This document shows positions 17,101-24,777 of a stretch of DNA of 61,159 nt, in pieces (position 1 is the first letter of the stretch; each line of letters opens with the position of its first letter). Source of the stretch: an uncultured Christensenella sp. GTDB lineage: Bacteria; Bacillota; Clostridia; Christensenellales; Borkfalkiaceae. The notes under the pieces were generated by a model. The model had not been told where the DNA came from and did no database searches. It saw only the letters and a program-made list of their open reading frames with translations. The position numbers and the translations under genes were made by a program. The stretch is from NCBI GenBank assembly GCA_910585685.1, contig CAJUEO010000011.1, positions 1 through 61,159 of the forward strand, read 5' to 3'.

Positions 17101-17775
17101 ATGAATTACAGTACGGAAAAAAACAACAAGGTCTACATTTACGGTGAAATTGCGTCCGAGGCAAAGTTCTCGCACGAGGTCTACGGAGAGGGATTTTACG
17201 AATTTCTTGTCAAGGTAATGCGCCTTTCGGGTCAGGCGGATATACTTCCCGTCACAATGTCCGAAAGAATTATGCCCGAAGGAATGGGCATAGGCAGCTT
17301 TATTTGCGCGTTGGGGCAGTTCCGCTCTTACAACAAGCTTGAAGAAGGCAAGTCGCGTTTAATGCTGACGATATTTATACGCGAACTGCTTGACGTACAG
17401 CCGGGCAAAAACCCAAATTCAATAGTGCTTTCGGGCTATATATGTAAACCTCCCGTCTACCGTACTACGCCTTTCAACCGCGAAATTGCCGACTTGCTTA
17501 TAGCGGTAAATCGCAGCTACAACAAATCCGACTACATTCCGGCAATAGCCTGGGGCAGAAACGCAAGGTTTGTCAAAAACCTGTCGGTCGGTGACAGAGT
17601 TGCGCTGTCGGGCAGAATACAGTCGCGCGAGTATCAAAAGAAACAGCCCGACGAAAGTTTTGTTACAATGACCGCATACGAGGTTTCCATATCCAAGCTT
17701 GCCGCATTTGACGACGACGCCGAGTTCGACATAGACGAAGAGTTCGACCTGTACTCGATGCCTCACGGATTATAA
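17101..17775 (+). CDS. single-stranded-DNA-binding-like protein with two OB folds
   Basis: The 224 residues appear to contain two successive OB-fold domains: residues about 8-100 (VYIYGEIASEAKFSHEVYGE..., ending LMLTIFIRELLDV) and about 108-205 (IVLSGYICKPPVYRTTPFNRE..., PAIAWGRNARFVKNLSVGDRVALSGRIQSREYQ). The second is a clear SSB/PriB-like domain. The acidic C-terminus (DDDAEFDIDEEFDLYSM) resembles SSB tails but lacks the final DDDIPF motif. It may be a specialised ssDNA-binding protein rather than the main Ssb. It has a good AUGGAGG ribosome-binding site and its own terminator. Confidence 0.75.
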   Translation: MNYSTEKNNKVYIYGEIASEAKFSHEVYGEGFYEFLVKVMRLSGQADILPVTMSERIMPEGMGIGSFICALGQFRSYNKLEEGKSRLMLTIFIRELLDVQPGKNPNSIVLSGYICKPPVYRTTPFNREIADLLIAVNRSYNKSDYIPAIAWGRNARFVKNLSVGDRVALSGRIQSREYQKKQPDESFVTMTAYEVSISKLAAFDDDAEFDIDEEFDLYSMPHGL

Positions 17776-17783
17776 AAAAATAG

Positions 17784-17806
17784 GCACCCCAGACGGGGTG
17801 CTTTTT
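17784..17806 (+). terminator. intrinsic terminator after the OB-fold gene
   Basis: GCACCCC-AGAC-GGGGTGC (17784-17801) followed by T5. Confidence 0.92.
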
Positions 17807-17808
17807 GC

Positions 17809-17836
17809 TTGCAATTTTTAAAAAGCCGACTATAAT
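17809..17836 (+). promoter_or_regulatory. promoter of the MATE gene
   Basis: TTGCAA (17809-17814), 16 bp, TATAAT (17831-17836), 27 nt upstream of the ATG. Confidence 0.65.
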
Positions 17837-17863
17837 ATATAACCGAAATATAAGTAGAAAACT

Positions 17864-19249
17864 ATGGAAAAATCAAGAACGGTAAATTTAACACAGGGCA
17901 ACGTATGGAAGGTACTTTTAATGTACTCGTTGCCGCTTTTCGGAAGCGCGCTTGTTCAACAGCTATACTCGCTTGTCGACCTGCTTGTAGTCGGAAACTT
18001 TGCGGCGGAAGGCGCGCTGGCTGTCGACGCGATAGGCAACGCAACGGTAGTTATAAACGTGTTGCTTGCATTTGCATTGGGAGCAAACGGCGGCTGCGCC
18101 GTGACCGTGGCGCGTCATTTCGGAGAGGGAGATAATAAAAGAGTGAGGGAAACGGTAAACACCGCGCTTGTTTGCTTTTCCGCACTGTGCGCCTTTATTA
18201 TGGTTTTGGGCTTTTCGCTTGGCGGTTTGTCGCTTGACGCGCTCGGCGTGCACGGCTCGTACTATCAGGATTGTTTGGTATATTTCTATATATATGTAGG
18301 GTCGCTGCCGTTTGTATTTTTGTATAACCTCGGTTGCGGCATATGCTCGGCTTTGGGTGACAGCAAAACCCCGTTTATTTTCCTTGTTATATCCTCTGTT
18401 TTAAACGTCGGGCTCGACTTGCTGTTTGTCTGCGTTTTTCATCTCGACGTTGCAGGCGCGGCTTGGGCAACTTTCATATCACAGGCGCTAAGCACAATAC
18501 TTACGATGTTTGTGCTCTTTCGCAAACTCCGCTCGATAAAATCGCAATCTAAACCAAAAATTTTCGATAAAAAGCTTTTAAAGGAATTAACCGTAACTTC
18601 CGTGCCTATAATTTTACAGAACAGCTTTGTGTCTGTTGGCAACTTTTTTGTAAACCGCTGTATAAACGGAATCGATACTACGGGTGACGCGACAACGGGC
18701 TTTACAACCGCCTTTAAAATTATAATGACCTGCACTATAAGCGTGGTGTCTATGAGCAACGGCTTTGCAAACTTTGCCTCGCAGAACAGGGCGGCAGGTC
18801 AGCACGGCAGAATACGCAAGGGCTTTTGGATAATGACGCTGTATATAATGGTGCTCAGCGTTGTGTTTATGGCTGTGTTTGTATCCTGCCCCGAGTTTCT
18901 GACCCAAATTTTCGTTGCCGGAGAAAAACTTTCACAAACGGCAATGGACTACTCGGTAATGTTTTTGACAATAGTTTCCTTCTTTGTTCCCGTTGTCGGC
19001 ATAAAGATAATAGCCGACGGCGCGGTTCGCGGCTGCGGCGGCAACCTCGGCTTTACAATAAGTACGTTTACCGACTTGTTTTTGCGCGTTTTGTTTGTGT
19101 ATATCCTCGTCGACGTCGGCTGGGGCTTTTCGGGCGTGTGCTGGGCTTGGGCAATAGGCTGGAGCGTAAGCGCCGTTCTTGCCGTTGCGTTCTGGTATTT
19201 TACCTCAAAAAAATTGCCTAAAACGCAACAAAATGCGACAACTCAATAA
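17864..19249 (+). CDS. MATE family efflux transporter
   Basis: A 461-residue, twelve-helix protein with the two-fold internal repeat of MATE antiporters. The first half opens LMYSLPLFGSALVQQLYSLVDLLVVGNF, and the second has the corresponding TSVPIILQNSFVSVGNFFVNR. MATE proteins export cationic drugs or metabolites in exchange for Na+ or H+. Nothing nearby identifies the substrate. It is monocistronic, with its own promoter, and lgt follows with a separate promoter. Confidence 0.93.
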   Translation: MEKSRTVNLTQGNVWKVLLMYSLPLFGSALVQQLYSLVDLLVVGNFAAEGALAVDAIGNATVVINVLLAFALGANGGCAVTVARHFGEGDNKRVRETVNTALVCFSALCAFIMVLGFSLGGLSLDALGVHGSYYQDCLVYFYIYVGSLPFVFLYNLGCGICSALGDSKTPFIFLVISSVLNVGLDLLFVCVFHLDVAGAAWATFISQALSTILTMFVLFRKLRSIKSQSKPKIFDKKLLKELTVTSVPIILQNSFVSVGNFFVNRCINGIDTTGDATTGFTTAFKIIMTCTISVVSMSNGFANFASQNRAAGQHGRIRKGFWIMTLYIMVLSVVFMAVFVSCPEFLTQIFVAGEKLSQTAMDYSVMFLTIVSFFVPVVGIKIIADGAVRGCGGNLGFTISTFTDLFLRVLFVYILVDVGWGFSGVCWAWAIGWSVSAVLAVAFWYFTSKKLPKTQQNATTQ

Positions 19250-19252
19250 TCA

Positions 19253-19281
19253 TTGACATTTTTCGGTATAAGTGTTAGAAT
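19253..19281 (+). promoter_or_regulatory. promoter of lgt
   Basis: TTGACA (19253-19258), 17 bp, TAGAAT (19276-19281). Confidence 0.65.
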
Positions 19282-19311
19282 AATCTATATAAAATTATCA
19301 AGGAAAACAAT

Positions 19312-20205
19312 ATGCATCCTCAACCGCTTTTTTATTTATTTGGAAATAAGGATATGGGCGTTTACGCCTACGGCATATGTATGGCTGTCGGCATAGTCGC
19401 TTGTTTCGCTTTTCTGCTTTTTACAATGTGGAAAAAGAAATTTAACGAGGACGCGACCGACAAAATACTTTTAATCGGCATTTTCGGCACCGCATTCGGC
19501 ATTTTTGCCGCCGTGCTGTTTCAGTCTGTTTACAACTTTGCCGACGCACTTGCCACAAACCCCAAAGCCGAGTTCAAGCTCGAAGGTATGACTTTCATCG
19601 GCGGACTTATCGGCGGCGTTTCAAGCTTTTTGCTTGTGTGGAACGGTTACGTCTATCTTTTGGCTCCGAGAACAAAGGTAAAATTTTTACAGAACAATAT
19701 GAACGCAGGTCTTTCCGACGCGCTTCCGTTTATTCCCATCGGCATAGCAATAGCTCACGCTTTTGGCAGATTCGGTTGTTTTTGGGGCGGCTGCTGCTAC
19801 GGAGTGGAGGCAACCGACGGAGTTTGGGGCTTGCCCTGTAAGGCAGGTTCGAGCACGCTTGTAGTTCCCACACAGCTTTACGAAATGTTTTTCCTTATCG
19901 CGCTTGCCGCAGTTATGGCTTTTTTGTATTTCAAGTACGACTTCCATTACAACTTCGGCGTTTATGCCGTATCTTACGGTATTTGGCGCTTCATTTTGGA
20001 ATTTTTCCGCGCAGACGATAGAGGCGCGCTCATTTTGGGGCTTCAACCCTCGCAGTTCTGGAGTATTATAATGGTAATACTCGGCATAGGCTATTTCTTT
20101 TTACAGTACTATGTTCTGTCAAAACTTATGAAGCACCCCGAGCTTCAAACAAAAGATAATAAAGAGGCAGAGTCCACCGAGCCTGCCGCTCCCTCCGAAG
20201 CATAA
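19312..20205 (+). CDS. lgt: prolipoprotein diacylglyceryl transferase
   Basis: Lgt transfers diacylglycerol from phosphatidylglycerol to the lipobox cysteine. The 297-residue membrane protein carries the conserved GRFGCFWGGCCYG (about residues 150-162), PTQLYE, and WRFILEFFRADDRG motifs. The C-terminal tail is charged and Thr/Glu/Pro-rich. The AAGG ribosome-binding site is just upstream. Its stop codon is the first three bases of a 49-bp repeat that also contains its terminator. Confidence 0.95.
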   Translation: MHPQPLFYLFGNKDMGVYAYGICMAVGIVACFAFLLFTMWKKKFNEDATDKILLIGIFGTAFGIFAAVLFQSVYNFADALATNPKAEFKLEGMTFIGGLIGGVSSFLLVWNGYVYLLAPRTKVKFLQNNMNAGLSDALPFIPIGIAIAHAFGRFGCFWGGCCYGVEATDGVWGLPCKAGSSTLVVPTQLYEMFFLIALAAVMAFLYFKYDFHYNFGVYAVSYGIWRFILEFFRADDRGALILGLQPSQFWSIIMVILGIGYFFLQYYVLSKLMKHPELQTKDNKEAESTEPAAPSEA

Positions 20206-20251
20206 AATAAAAATCCCCGAAAGGGGATTTTTTTATAATAATTTTGAAAAC
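20203..20251. repeat. 49-bp direct repeat, copy 1 (contains lgt terminator)
   Basis: This segment is identical base for base to 21018-21066. It starts at the lgt stop codon, contains the terminator hairpin, and ends with a remnant that in copy 2 encodes the last residues and stop of the convergent minus-strand gene. The two copies flank hicAB exactly. Confidence 0.97.
20211..20234 (+). terminator. intrinsic terminator of lgt
   Basis: AAATCCCC-GAAA-GGGGATTT (20211-20230) followed by more T residues. The flanking A-run makes it usable in both directions. Confidence 0.92.
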
Positions 20252-20264
20252 GTGTGTTAAAAAT

Positions 20265-20294
20265 GTTGACTTTTAGTCAACATTGTAATATAAT
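20265..20294 (+). promoter_or_regulatory. hicAB promoter with palindromic operator
   Basis: TTGACT (20266-20271), 17 bp, TATAAT (20289-20294). The -35 box is embedded in a perfect 7-bp-arm palindrome, GTTGACT-TTT-AGTCAAC (20265-20281). HicB antitoxins with a C-terminal DNA-binding domain usually repress their own promoter, so this palindrome is the obvious candidate operator. Confidence 0.82.
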
Positions 20295-20315
20295 AAGTAA
20301 TAGGAGGTATGTTAA

Positions 20316-20510
20316 ATGCCGATGACACCGAAAGAAATGGTTAAACTTTTAAAAGCAAACGGCTTTGAGGAAGTTCGGCAACCTGGAACGTCGCACCTCA
20401 GAATGCGAAATCCTCAAACAGGGAAGCAGACAACCATTCCAATGCATAACAAAGATTTAAGTAAAGGGCTTGAACAAGCGATACTTAAACAGGCGGGGCT
20501 GAAAAAATAA
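20316..20510 (+). CDS. hicA: HicA-family toxin (mRNA interferase)
   Basis: The 64-residue protein has the small double-stranded-RNA-binding-like HicA fold. It contains the catalytic-histidine motif GTSHLRM (His about residue 27), preceded by LLKANGFEEVRQPG and followed by TTIPMHNKDLSKGL. HicA cleaves mRNAs unless bound by HicB. AGGAGG lies 8 nt before the ATG. The hicB gene follows 36 nt later. Confidence 0.93.
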   Translation: MPMTPKEMVKLLKANGFEEVRQPGTSHLRMRNPQTGKQTTIPMHNKDLSKGLEQAILKQAGLKK

Positions 20511-20546
20511 GCCTCACACTATTATTAGAGATAAGGAGATAGTTTT

Positions 20547-21020
20547 ATGAAAGATATAATTTATCCTGCAATTTTTCACAAAACAGAAGAGGGCGGATAT
20601 TGGGTGGAGTTCCCCGATTTGCCCGGTTGTTTGACCGAAGGGGAAACTTTGGAAGAGGCGTATGCAATGGCCGGTGACGTGCTTTTTGTTTATACCGACG
20701 TTGAACAGCAATTAAATCAGCCAAGCGATATAACTTTGATTAAGCTAACGGATAAAAATGATTTTGTCAGTCTTATAAAAGCCGAACCTTTCGAGAGTGA
20801 GGAGGCGGTCAAATTCCGCGCTGCGGTAGAAATTGAAAACGGCTTAGAAAAACGGCAACTCAATAAAAATCAAGCGGCACAAATTTTGGGGGTAGACCGT
20901 TCATATTTTACTTATATAATTAGTGGTAAGAAAACTCCTTCCCCCGATATGGCAAAGAGAATAGGTTTGCTACTTGATTTCGATTGGCATATTTTTTATG
21001 CCGCTGAAAGTTCAGTTTAA
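20547..21020 (+). CDS. hicB: HicB-family antitoxin with XRE DNA-binding domain
   Basis: The 157-residue protein has an N-terminal HicB domain (residues 1-55: YPAIFHKTEEGGYWVEFPDL, PGCLTEGETLEEA) and a C-terminal helix-turn-helix (about residues 105-145: NKNQAAQILGVDRSYFTYII, GKKTPSPDMAKRIG). The antitoxin neutralises HicA and probably represses the operon through the upstream palindrome. The start has an AAGGAG ribosome-binding site. The stop codon lies at the first bases of repeat copy 2. Confidence 0.93.
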   Translation: MKDIIYPAIFHKTEEGGYWVEFPDLPGCLTEGETLEEAYAMAGDVLFVYTDVEQQLNQPSDITLIKLTDKNDFVSLIKAEPFESEEAVKFRAAVEIENGLEKRQLNKNQAAQILGVDRSYFTYIISGKKTPSPDMAKRIGLLLDFDWHIFYAAESSV

Positions 21021-21066
21021 AATAAAAATCCCCGAAAGGGGATTTTTTTATAATAATTTTGAAAAC
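21018..21066. repeat. 49-bp direct repeat, copy 2
   Basis: Exact copy of 20203-20251. It includes the terminator for hicB and, on the minus strand, the last codons and stop of the 21048-21428 gene. The functional overlap with that gene suggests this copy, or the unduplicated ancestor, was the original lgt/hypothetical-gene junction. Confidence 0.97.
21026..21049. terminator. intrinsic terminator after hicB
   Basis: AAATCCCC-GAAA-GGGGATTT (21026-21045) plus T-run, identical to the lgt terminator. It can also serve the convergent minus-strand gene. Confidence 0.9.
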
Positions 21067-21428
21067 TCAAACCCGTTTTTCATTATATTGTTTTTCTTGA
21101 CTTCCCAAAGTTCGTAAGCACAGTCTTTTATTTCTTCAAGAGGTATTTTTTCCAAAAACTCGTTTACCCACTTGTCTATAGTTTCAAATTTCAAAGCATC
21201 TATGTAATCTAAAAGCTTCTGCACGTTGCCTAAAGTTTCGTATTGACAAACTATCTTTAAAAAAACTCCTCTCAAATCAAACACAACTCCCAAACAAAAA
21301 AACCTTGCAAAATCATCGATTGTTTTTTCTTTCGGTTGACAAATTAAAAGGTTTAAATCTTCTTTCGAGCACATATGCATAAACCCTATAAGTTCATTTT
21401 GTAGCTTCTCAAATAAATTTTCTTTCAT
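21048..21428 (-). CDS. hypothetical protein, 126 residues
   Basis: I do not recognise this protein. I chose the ATG at 21428 because a CAGGAGA ribosome-binding site lies 6 nt upstream. An in-frame start at 21479 lacks one. The sequence is mostly alpha-helical, acidic and soluble, with several cysteines (MHMCSKEDLNLLICQP, FFCLGVVFDLRGVFLKIVC). It resembles small immunity-like or antitoxin-like helical proteins only in a general way. It converges with lgt/hicAB, and its last codons fall inside repeat copy 2. Confidence 0.7.
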   Translation of the reverse strand: MKENLFEKLQNELIGFMHMCSKEDLNLLICQPKEKTIDDFARFFCLGVVFDLRGVFLKIVCQYETLGNVQKLLDYIDALKFETIDKWVNEFLEKIPLEEIKDCAYELWEVKKNNIMKNGFEFSKLL

Positions 21429-21574
21429 ATATTCTCCTGAAATATTTAAATATGTATGAATTTTAACATGTATTTGCATTGAAATGTTTCGCTATAATGA
21501 AATGTTTTTAAATTGAACAATAAACGACAAGATGTATTCAAAAATTTTTTATTGATAAAATTTTACCAAATAAT

Positions 21575-21603
21575 TTGAAAATTAATTAATTGTATGCTAT
21601 AAT
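21575..21603 (+). promoter_or_regulatory. promoter of the [FeFe]-hydrogenase gene
   Basis: TTGAAA (21575-21580), 17 bp, TATAAT (21598-21603), about 57 bp before the ATG. Confidence 0.7.
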
Positions 21604-21659
21604 TAATAAAAATTATTAGGTGTAACAGCAGATTATTTACTTGTTTTGGAGGACAGAAT

Positions 21660-23174
21660 ATGAAAAGTCAAAGTGTAGTTACAGATTTAAGAAAAAAAGT
21701 TTTTACAGAAGTTGCGCGCGTTGCGTATGAGTCGGACAATCCTCCGCAGGATTTAGAGGAAATTCCCTTTTTAATAACTCCCGACGAGGTGCCTAAATAC
21801 CGCGAAAGTATATATCGCGAAAGGCAAATCGCTTCGGAAAGGGTAAGGCTTGCTATGGGGCTGTCGCTCCGTCCCGAAAACAGACCCGTACATATCACTT
21901 CGGGCGTAAATAAAAGCACCATTGCCGACAAATACTACGAACCGCCTCTTATGCAGGTAATTCCTTCGGCTTGCGACGCCTGCCCCGACAATGAATACTT
22001 CGTTTCAAACCAATGCCGCAACTGCGTTTCGCACGCTTGCATGAAAAGCTGCCCGAGGGACGCAATTTCCATTGTAAAAGACAGGGCGTTTATTGACCAA
22101 AGCAAGTGCATAAAATGCGGCAGATGCAAGGCGGCTTGCCCTTACGACGCGGTTGCCTATCATTCAAGACCCTGCGCCGCGGCTTGCGGAGTTAAAGCAA
22201 TTACTTCCGACGAGTACGGCAGGGCGCAGATTGACAACAATGTTTGCGTTGCGTGCGGTCAGTGTATGTCGGCTTGTCCTTTCGGCGCAATTGCGGATAA
22301 ATCGCAAATTTTCCAGCTTATTCAGGCAATAAAGAAGGGTGACGAGGTAGTTGCCGCCGTCGCTCCTGCAATCATAGGTCAGTTCGGCGCAAAAGTTACC
22401 CCCGGCAAACTTAAATCGGCGCTGCTTGCCGTCGGCTTCAAAGACGTGTACGAAGTGGCTGTCGGCGCGGACGTGGGTTGCATTTCCGAAGCGCACCATT
22501 ACGTTGAAGCTGTAGCTACGGGCAAACTTCCCTTCCTTTTTACAAGCTGCTGTCCTGCTTGGGCGGTGCTTGTCAAAACGCAGTTTCCCGACCTTGCAAG
22601 CGAAGTTTCCGAAGAGCTTACGCCTATGGTTGCAACCGCGCGCTCAATCAAAGTCAAGCGCCCCAACGCGAGGGTGGTATTTATAGGACCCTGCGCGGCT
22701 AAAAAGCTCGAAGCTTCGCGCCGAACGGTTCGTAGCTTTGTCGATTTTGTAATTACTTTCGAAGAGCTTTCGGCTATGTTTGAAGCAAAGGGGCTTGAAC
22801 TTGAAAAGCTTGAAGAGCTTCCCGTTAAAATTAAAGCTACGGGCGCAGGTCGCGGCTATGCCTGCGCGGGCGGCGTTGCAAGCGCAATCGAGCGTTGCAT
22901 TGCCGAATATTATCCCGACGTACAGGTCAAAATTCAGCACGCCGAGGGGCTTACCGAGTGCAAAAAAGTGCTTACGCTCGCAAAGGCAGGCAAGTTAAAC
23001 GGCTATCTTATCGAGGGTATGGGCTGCCCCGGCGGTTGCGTGGCAGGTGTGGGAACTATAATTCCGCCCGAGCGCGCAAAAATAATTGTCGAGCAAATAG
23101 TTAAGCAAAGCGAAACGTGCGTTCCTCCCAAAGAAATGCAGGACTTAGCCGAAAAATTGTCCGAAATGAAGTAA
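21660..23174 (+). CDS. monomeric [FeFe]-hydrogenase, group B type
   Basis: This 504-residue enzyme is predicted to evolve H2 using reduced ferredoxin. The N-terminal half has several Cys clusters for [4Fe-4S] centres (CDACPDN, CRNCVSHACMKSC, CIKCGRCKAAC, CVACGQCMSAC at about residues 105-206). The H-cluster domain has L1 TSCCPAW (295-301), L2 IGPCAAKKLE (342-351) and L3 EGMGCPGGCVAGVG (452-465). The L2 and L3 wording fits the group B (B1) monomeric class common in gut Clostridia. TGGAGGAC precedes the ATG. The maturases HydE/F/G are not in the window. It is followed by two XRE regulators and a flavoprotein that may also use ferredoxin. Confidence 0.93.
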   Translation: MKSQSVVTDLRKKVFTEVARVAYESDNPPQDLEEIPFLITPDEVPKYRESIYRERQIASERVRLAMGLSLRPENRPVHITSGVNKSTIADKYYEPPLMQVIPSACDACPDNEYFVSNQCRNCVSHACMKSCPRDAISIVKDRAFIDQSKCIKCGRCKAACPYDAVAYHSRPCAAACGVKAITSDEYGRAQIDNNVCVACGQCMSACPFGAIADKSQIFQLIQAIKKGDEVVAAVAPAIIGQFGAKVTPGKLKSALLAVGFKDVYEVAVGADVGCISEAHHYVEAVATGKLPFLFTSCCPAWAVLVKTQFPDLASEVSEELTPMVATARSIKVKRPNARVVFIGPCAAKKLEASRRTVRSFVDFVITFEELSAMFEAKGLELEKLEELPVKIKATGAGRGYACAGGVASAIERCIAEYYPDVQVKIQHAEGLTECKKVLTLAKAGKLNGYLIEGMGCPGGCVAGVGTIIPPERAKIIVEQIVKQSETCVPPKEMQDLAEKLSEMK

Positions 23175-23210
23175 AAATTTTGCCGTGTTTTCTTGGTTGG
23201 ATTGCATAAT

Positions 23211-23290
23211 TAACAGTATTGCTGATATTTAAGTAAATTATATAACAGTATTGCTGATAATGCAAGCATTTTAACAGCAATTCTGTTAAA
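23211..23290 (+). promoter_or_regulatory. three operator-like repeats upstream of the XRE gene pair
   Basis: A 17-bp element TAACAG-N5-CTGWTA occurs three times: 23211-23227 and 23243-23259 (identical, TAACAG-TATTG-CTGATA), and 23272-23288 (TAACAG-CAATT-CTGTTA, a perfect palindrome extendable to 8-bp arms at 23270-23290). Starts are 32 and 29 bp apart, close to three helical turns. A possible promoter, TTGCTG (23219-23224), 16 bp, TATAAC (23241-23246), overlaps the first two. Autoregulation by the XRE proteins is inferred. Confidence 0.7.
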
Positions 23291-23324
23291 CTTTGTGCAG
23301 AGTGCCCAAAAATGGAGGTGTTTT

Positions 23325-23546
23325 ATGGTTGCAATAGAAGAAATTAAAAAAAGGTTGCAAGAAGCTATAAAAAACAGCGGAATGACTCAAACGCAAATTG
23401 CTTCTCACTTGAATATATATCAATCGGCTGTACAGCAATATTTATCCGGCAAAACTTTGCCAACGCTTGATAAATTAGCGGAAATATGTATTTTGCTTGA
23501 TTTGGACGCAAATGAAATTTTATGTATTACAGACAATAGAAGATAG
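23325..23546 (+). CDS. XRE-family HTH regulator, copy 1
   Basis: A 73-residue protein consisting only of a lambda-repressor-like domain: IKNSGMTQTQIASHLNI, YQSAVQQYLSGKTLPTLDKL, then ICILLDLDANEILCITD. The ATG at 23325 follows GGAGGTG. A paralogue of the same length follows 33 nt later. With no effector or enzymatic domain it is likely a stand-alone repressor binding the three upstream repeats. Confidence 0.88.
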   Translation: MVAIEEIKKRLQEAIKNSGMTQTQIASHLNIYQSAVQQYLSGKTLPTLDKLAEICILLDLDANEILCITDNRR

Positions 23547-23579
23547 TTTAAATGCGACTAAACGCACGTCGATATTATT

Positions 23580-23801
23580 ATGGTTACAACTGAAGAAATA
23601 CGCAAAAAAATAATAGATGCAATACGAAATTCCGGTAAAAGTCAAACGCAAATAGCAGAATTATTGCATGTTAAGCAACCTACTGTTGCTTGTTATCTTG
23701 CAGGTAAAGCTATGCCGTCGCTTGAAACATTTGCTAATATTTGTATTTTGCTTGATTTGGACGCAAATGAAGTTTTATGTATTACGGACAATAGAAAATA
23801 A
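23580..23801 (+). CDS. XRE-family HTH regulator, copy 2
   Basis: Tandem paralogue of copy 1 (same 73-residue length, roughly 58% identical by eye, identical segment ICILLDLDANE). The recognition helix region differs (KQPTVACYLAGKAMPSLE versus YQSAVQQYLSGKTLPTLD), so the two could prefer different sites or form heterodimers. No clear Shine-Dalgarno precedes the ATG. The bases after each stop (TAAAYGCGACTAAAYGCACG) are also duplicated, which marks the unit as a tandem duplication. Confidence 0.83.
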   Translation: MVTTEEIRKKIIDAIRNSGKSQTQIAELLHVKQPTVACYLAGKAMPSLETFANICILLDLDANEVLCITDNRK

Positions 23802-23845
23802 ATTAAACGCGACTAAATGCACGCGTTTTAGGGTAAATTATAAAT

Positions 23846-24694
23846 ATGTATGATATAGCAATTATCGGCAGCGGCCCTGCAGGCGTATCCGCGGCTATCA
23901 ACGCAAAGCTTTTAAATAAAAAATATATTTGGGTTTCAAGCCGCGCCGTTTCTAAAAAGGTCGGCGCCGCGCCGCATATAAAAAACTATCCCGGTTTGCC
24001 CGACGTCACTGGCGACCAACTCGGCTGGGCGCTTTTAAACCATACGCAAAGTATGGGTATCGAACTTTTTGAAGAAATAATTTCGGGCGTGTACCAGACG
24101 GGTGACCATTTTACGCTTATTGCAGGCAATAAAGATTTTACGGCAAGGTCAGTAATTTTGTGCGTCGGCGTCGAAACTTTGAAACCTGTTGTCGGGGAAG
24201 AAGAATTTCTCGGCAGGGGCGTAAGCTACTGCGCGACCTGCGACGGGCTTATGTACCGCGACAAGACAATTTGCGTTTACAGTACCGACAAGCACTATGA
24301 AGCCGAAATAGAATATCTTTGTTCGCTTGCAAAAAAAGTTTATGTGTTCCCTATGTACAAGGGGTACGAAATAAAACCGTCGAACGCCGAGGTCGTTTTA
24401 AAACCGCTCAAAAAAATTTACGGGGATATGAAGGTGCGCGGCGTTGAATGCGACGGTGAAAAGTTGGAAGTCGACGGTGTGTTTGTGCTTAAAAACGCGT
24501 TTTCCCCCACAACTCTTGTTCACGGCTTAAAAGTGGAAAACGGGCATATATGCGTAGATAGACAAATGCGCACTAATATAGACGGAATTTTTGCCGCAGG
24601 CGACTGCACGGGCAGACCTTATCAATATATAAAGTCCGCAGGTGAAGGCAACACCGCGCTGCACTATGCCGTAGAGTATCTCAACAAAAAATAA
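23846..24694 (+). CDS. thioredoxin-reductase-like flavoprotein lacking the NADPH site (FFTR-like)
   Basis: The 282-residue protein has the FAD-binding GSGPAG (residues 8-13), the redox-active CATCD pair (about residues 130-134) and the C-terminal FAD motif GIFAAGDCTGRPYQYIKSAGEG of thioredoxin reductase. In the pyridine-nucleotide domain, the usual GGGxSA is replaced by YSTDKH and the HRRxxxR phosphate-binding motif by FPMYKGYE. That is the pattern known from the clostridial ferredoxin-dependent flavin thioredoxin reductases and related NADPH-independent enzymes. Its location by the [FeFe]-hydrogenase supports a ferredoxin-linked role, but the electron donor is inferred. Confidence 0.85.
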   Translation: MYDIAIIGSGPAGVSAAINAKLLNKKYIWVSSRAVSKKVGAAPHIKNYPGLPDVTGDQLGWALLNHTQSMGIELFEEIISGVYQTGDHFTLIAGNKDFTARSVILCVGVETLKPVVGEEEFLGRGVSYCATCDGLMYRDKTICVYSTDKHYEAEIEYLCSLAKKVYVFPMYKGYEIKPSNAEVVLKPLKKIYGDMKVRGVECDGEKLEVDGVFVLKNAFSPTTLVHGLKVENGHICVDRQMRTNIDGIFAAGDCTGRPYQYIKSAGEGNTALHYAVEYLNKK

Positions 24695-24699
24695 AGTGT

Positions 24700-24728
24700 A
24701 CGCCTCGAAAATTTTGCGAGGCGTTTTT
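24700..24728 (+). terminator. intrinsic terminator after the flavoprotein gene
   Basis: CGCCTCG (24701-24707) pairs with CGAGGCG (24717-24723), extended by A24700-T24724, followed by T5. Confidence 0.9.
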
Positions 24729-24777
24729 CTTGATTTCAAACACGGTTTTTGATAGAATAAATATATACGAGGTCATT

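Noticed and set aside
21429..21479. Longer N-terminus for the minus-strand hypothetical gene
   Set aside because: The upstream start lacks a ribosome-binding site whereas the ATG at 21428 has CAGGAGA at good spacing.
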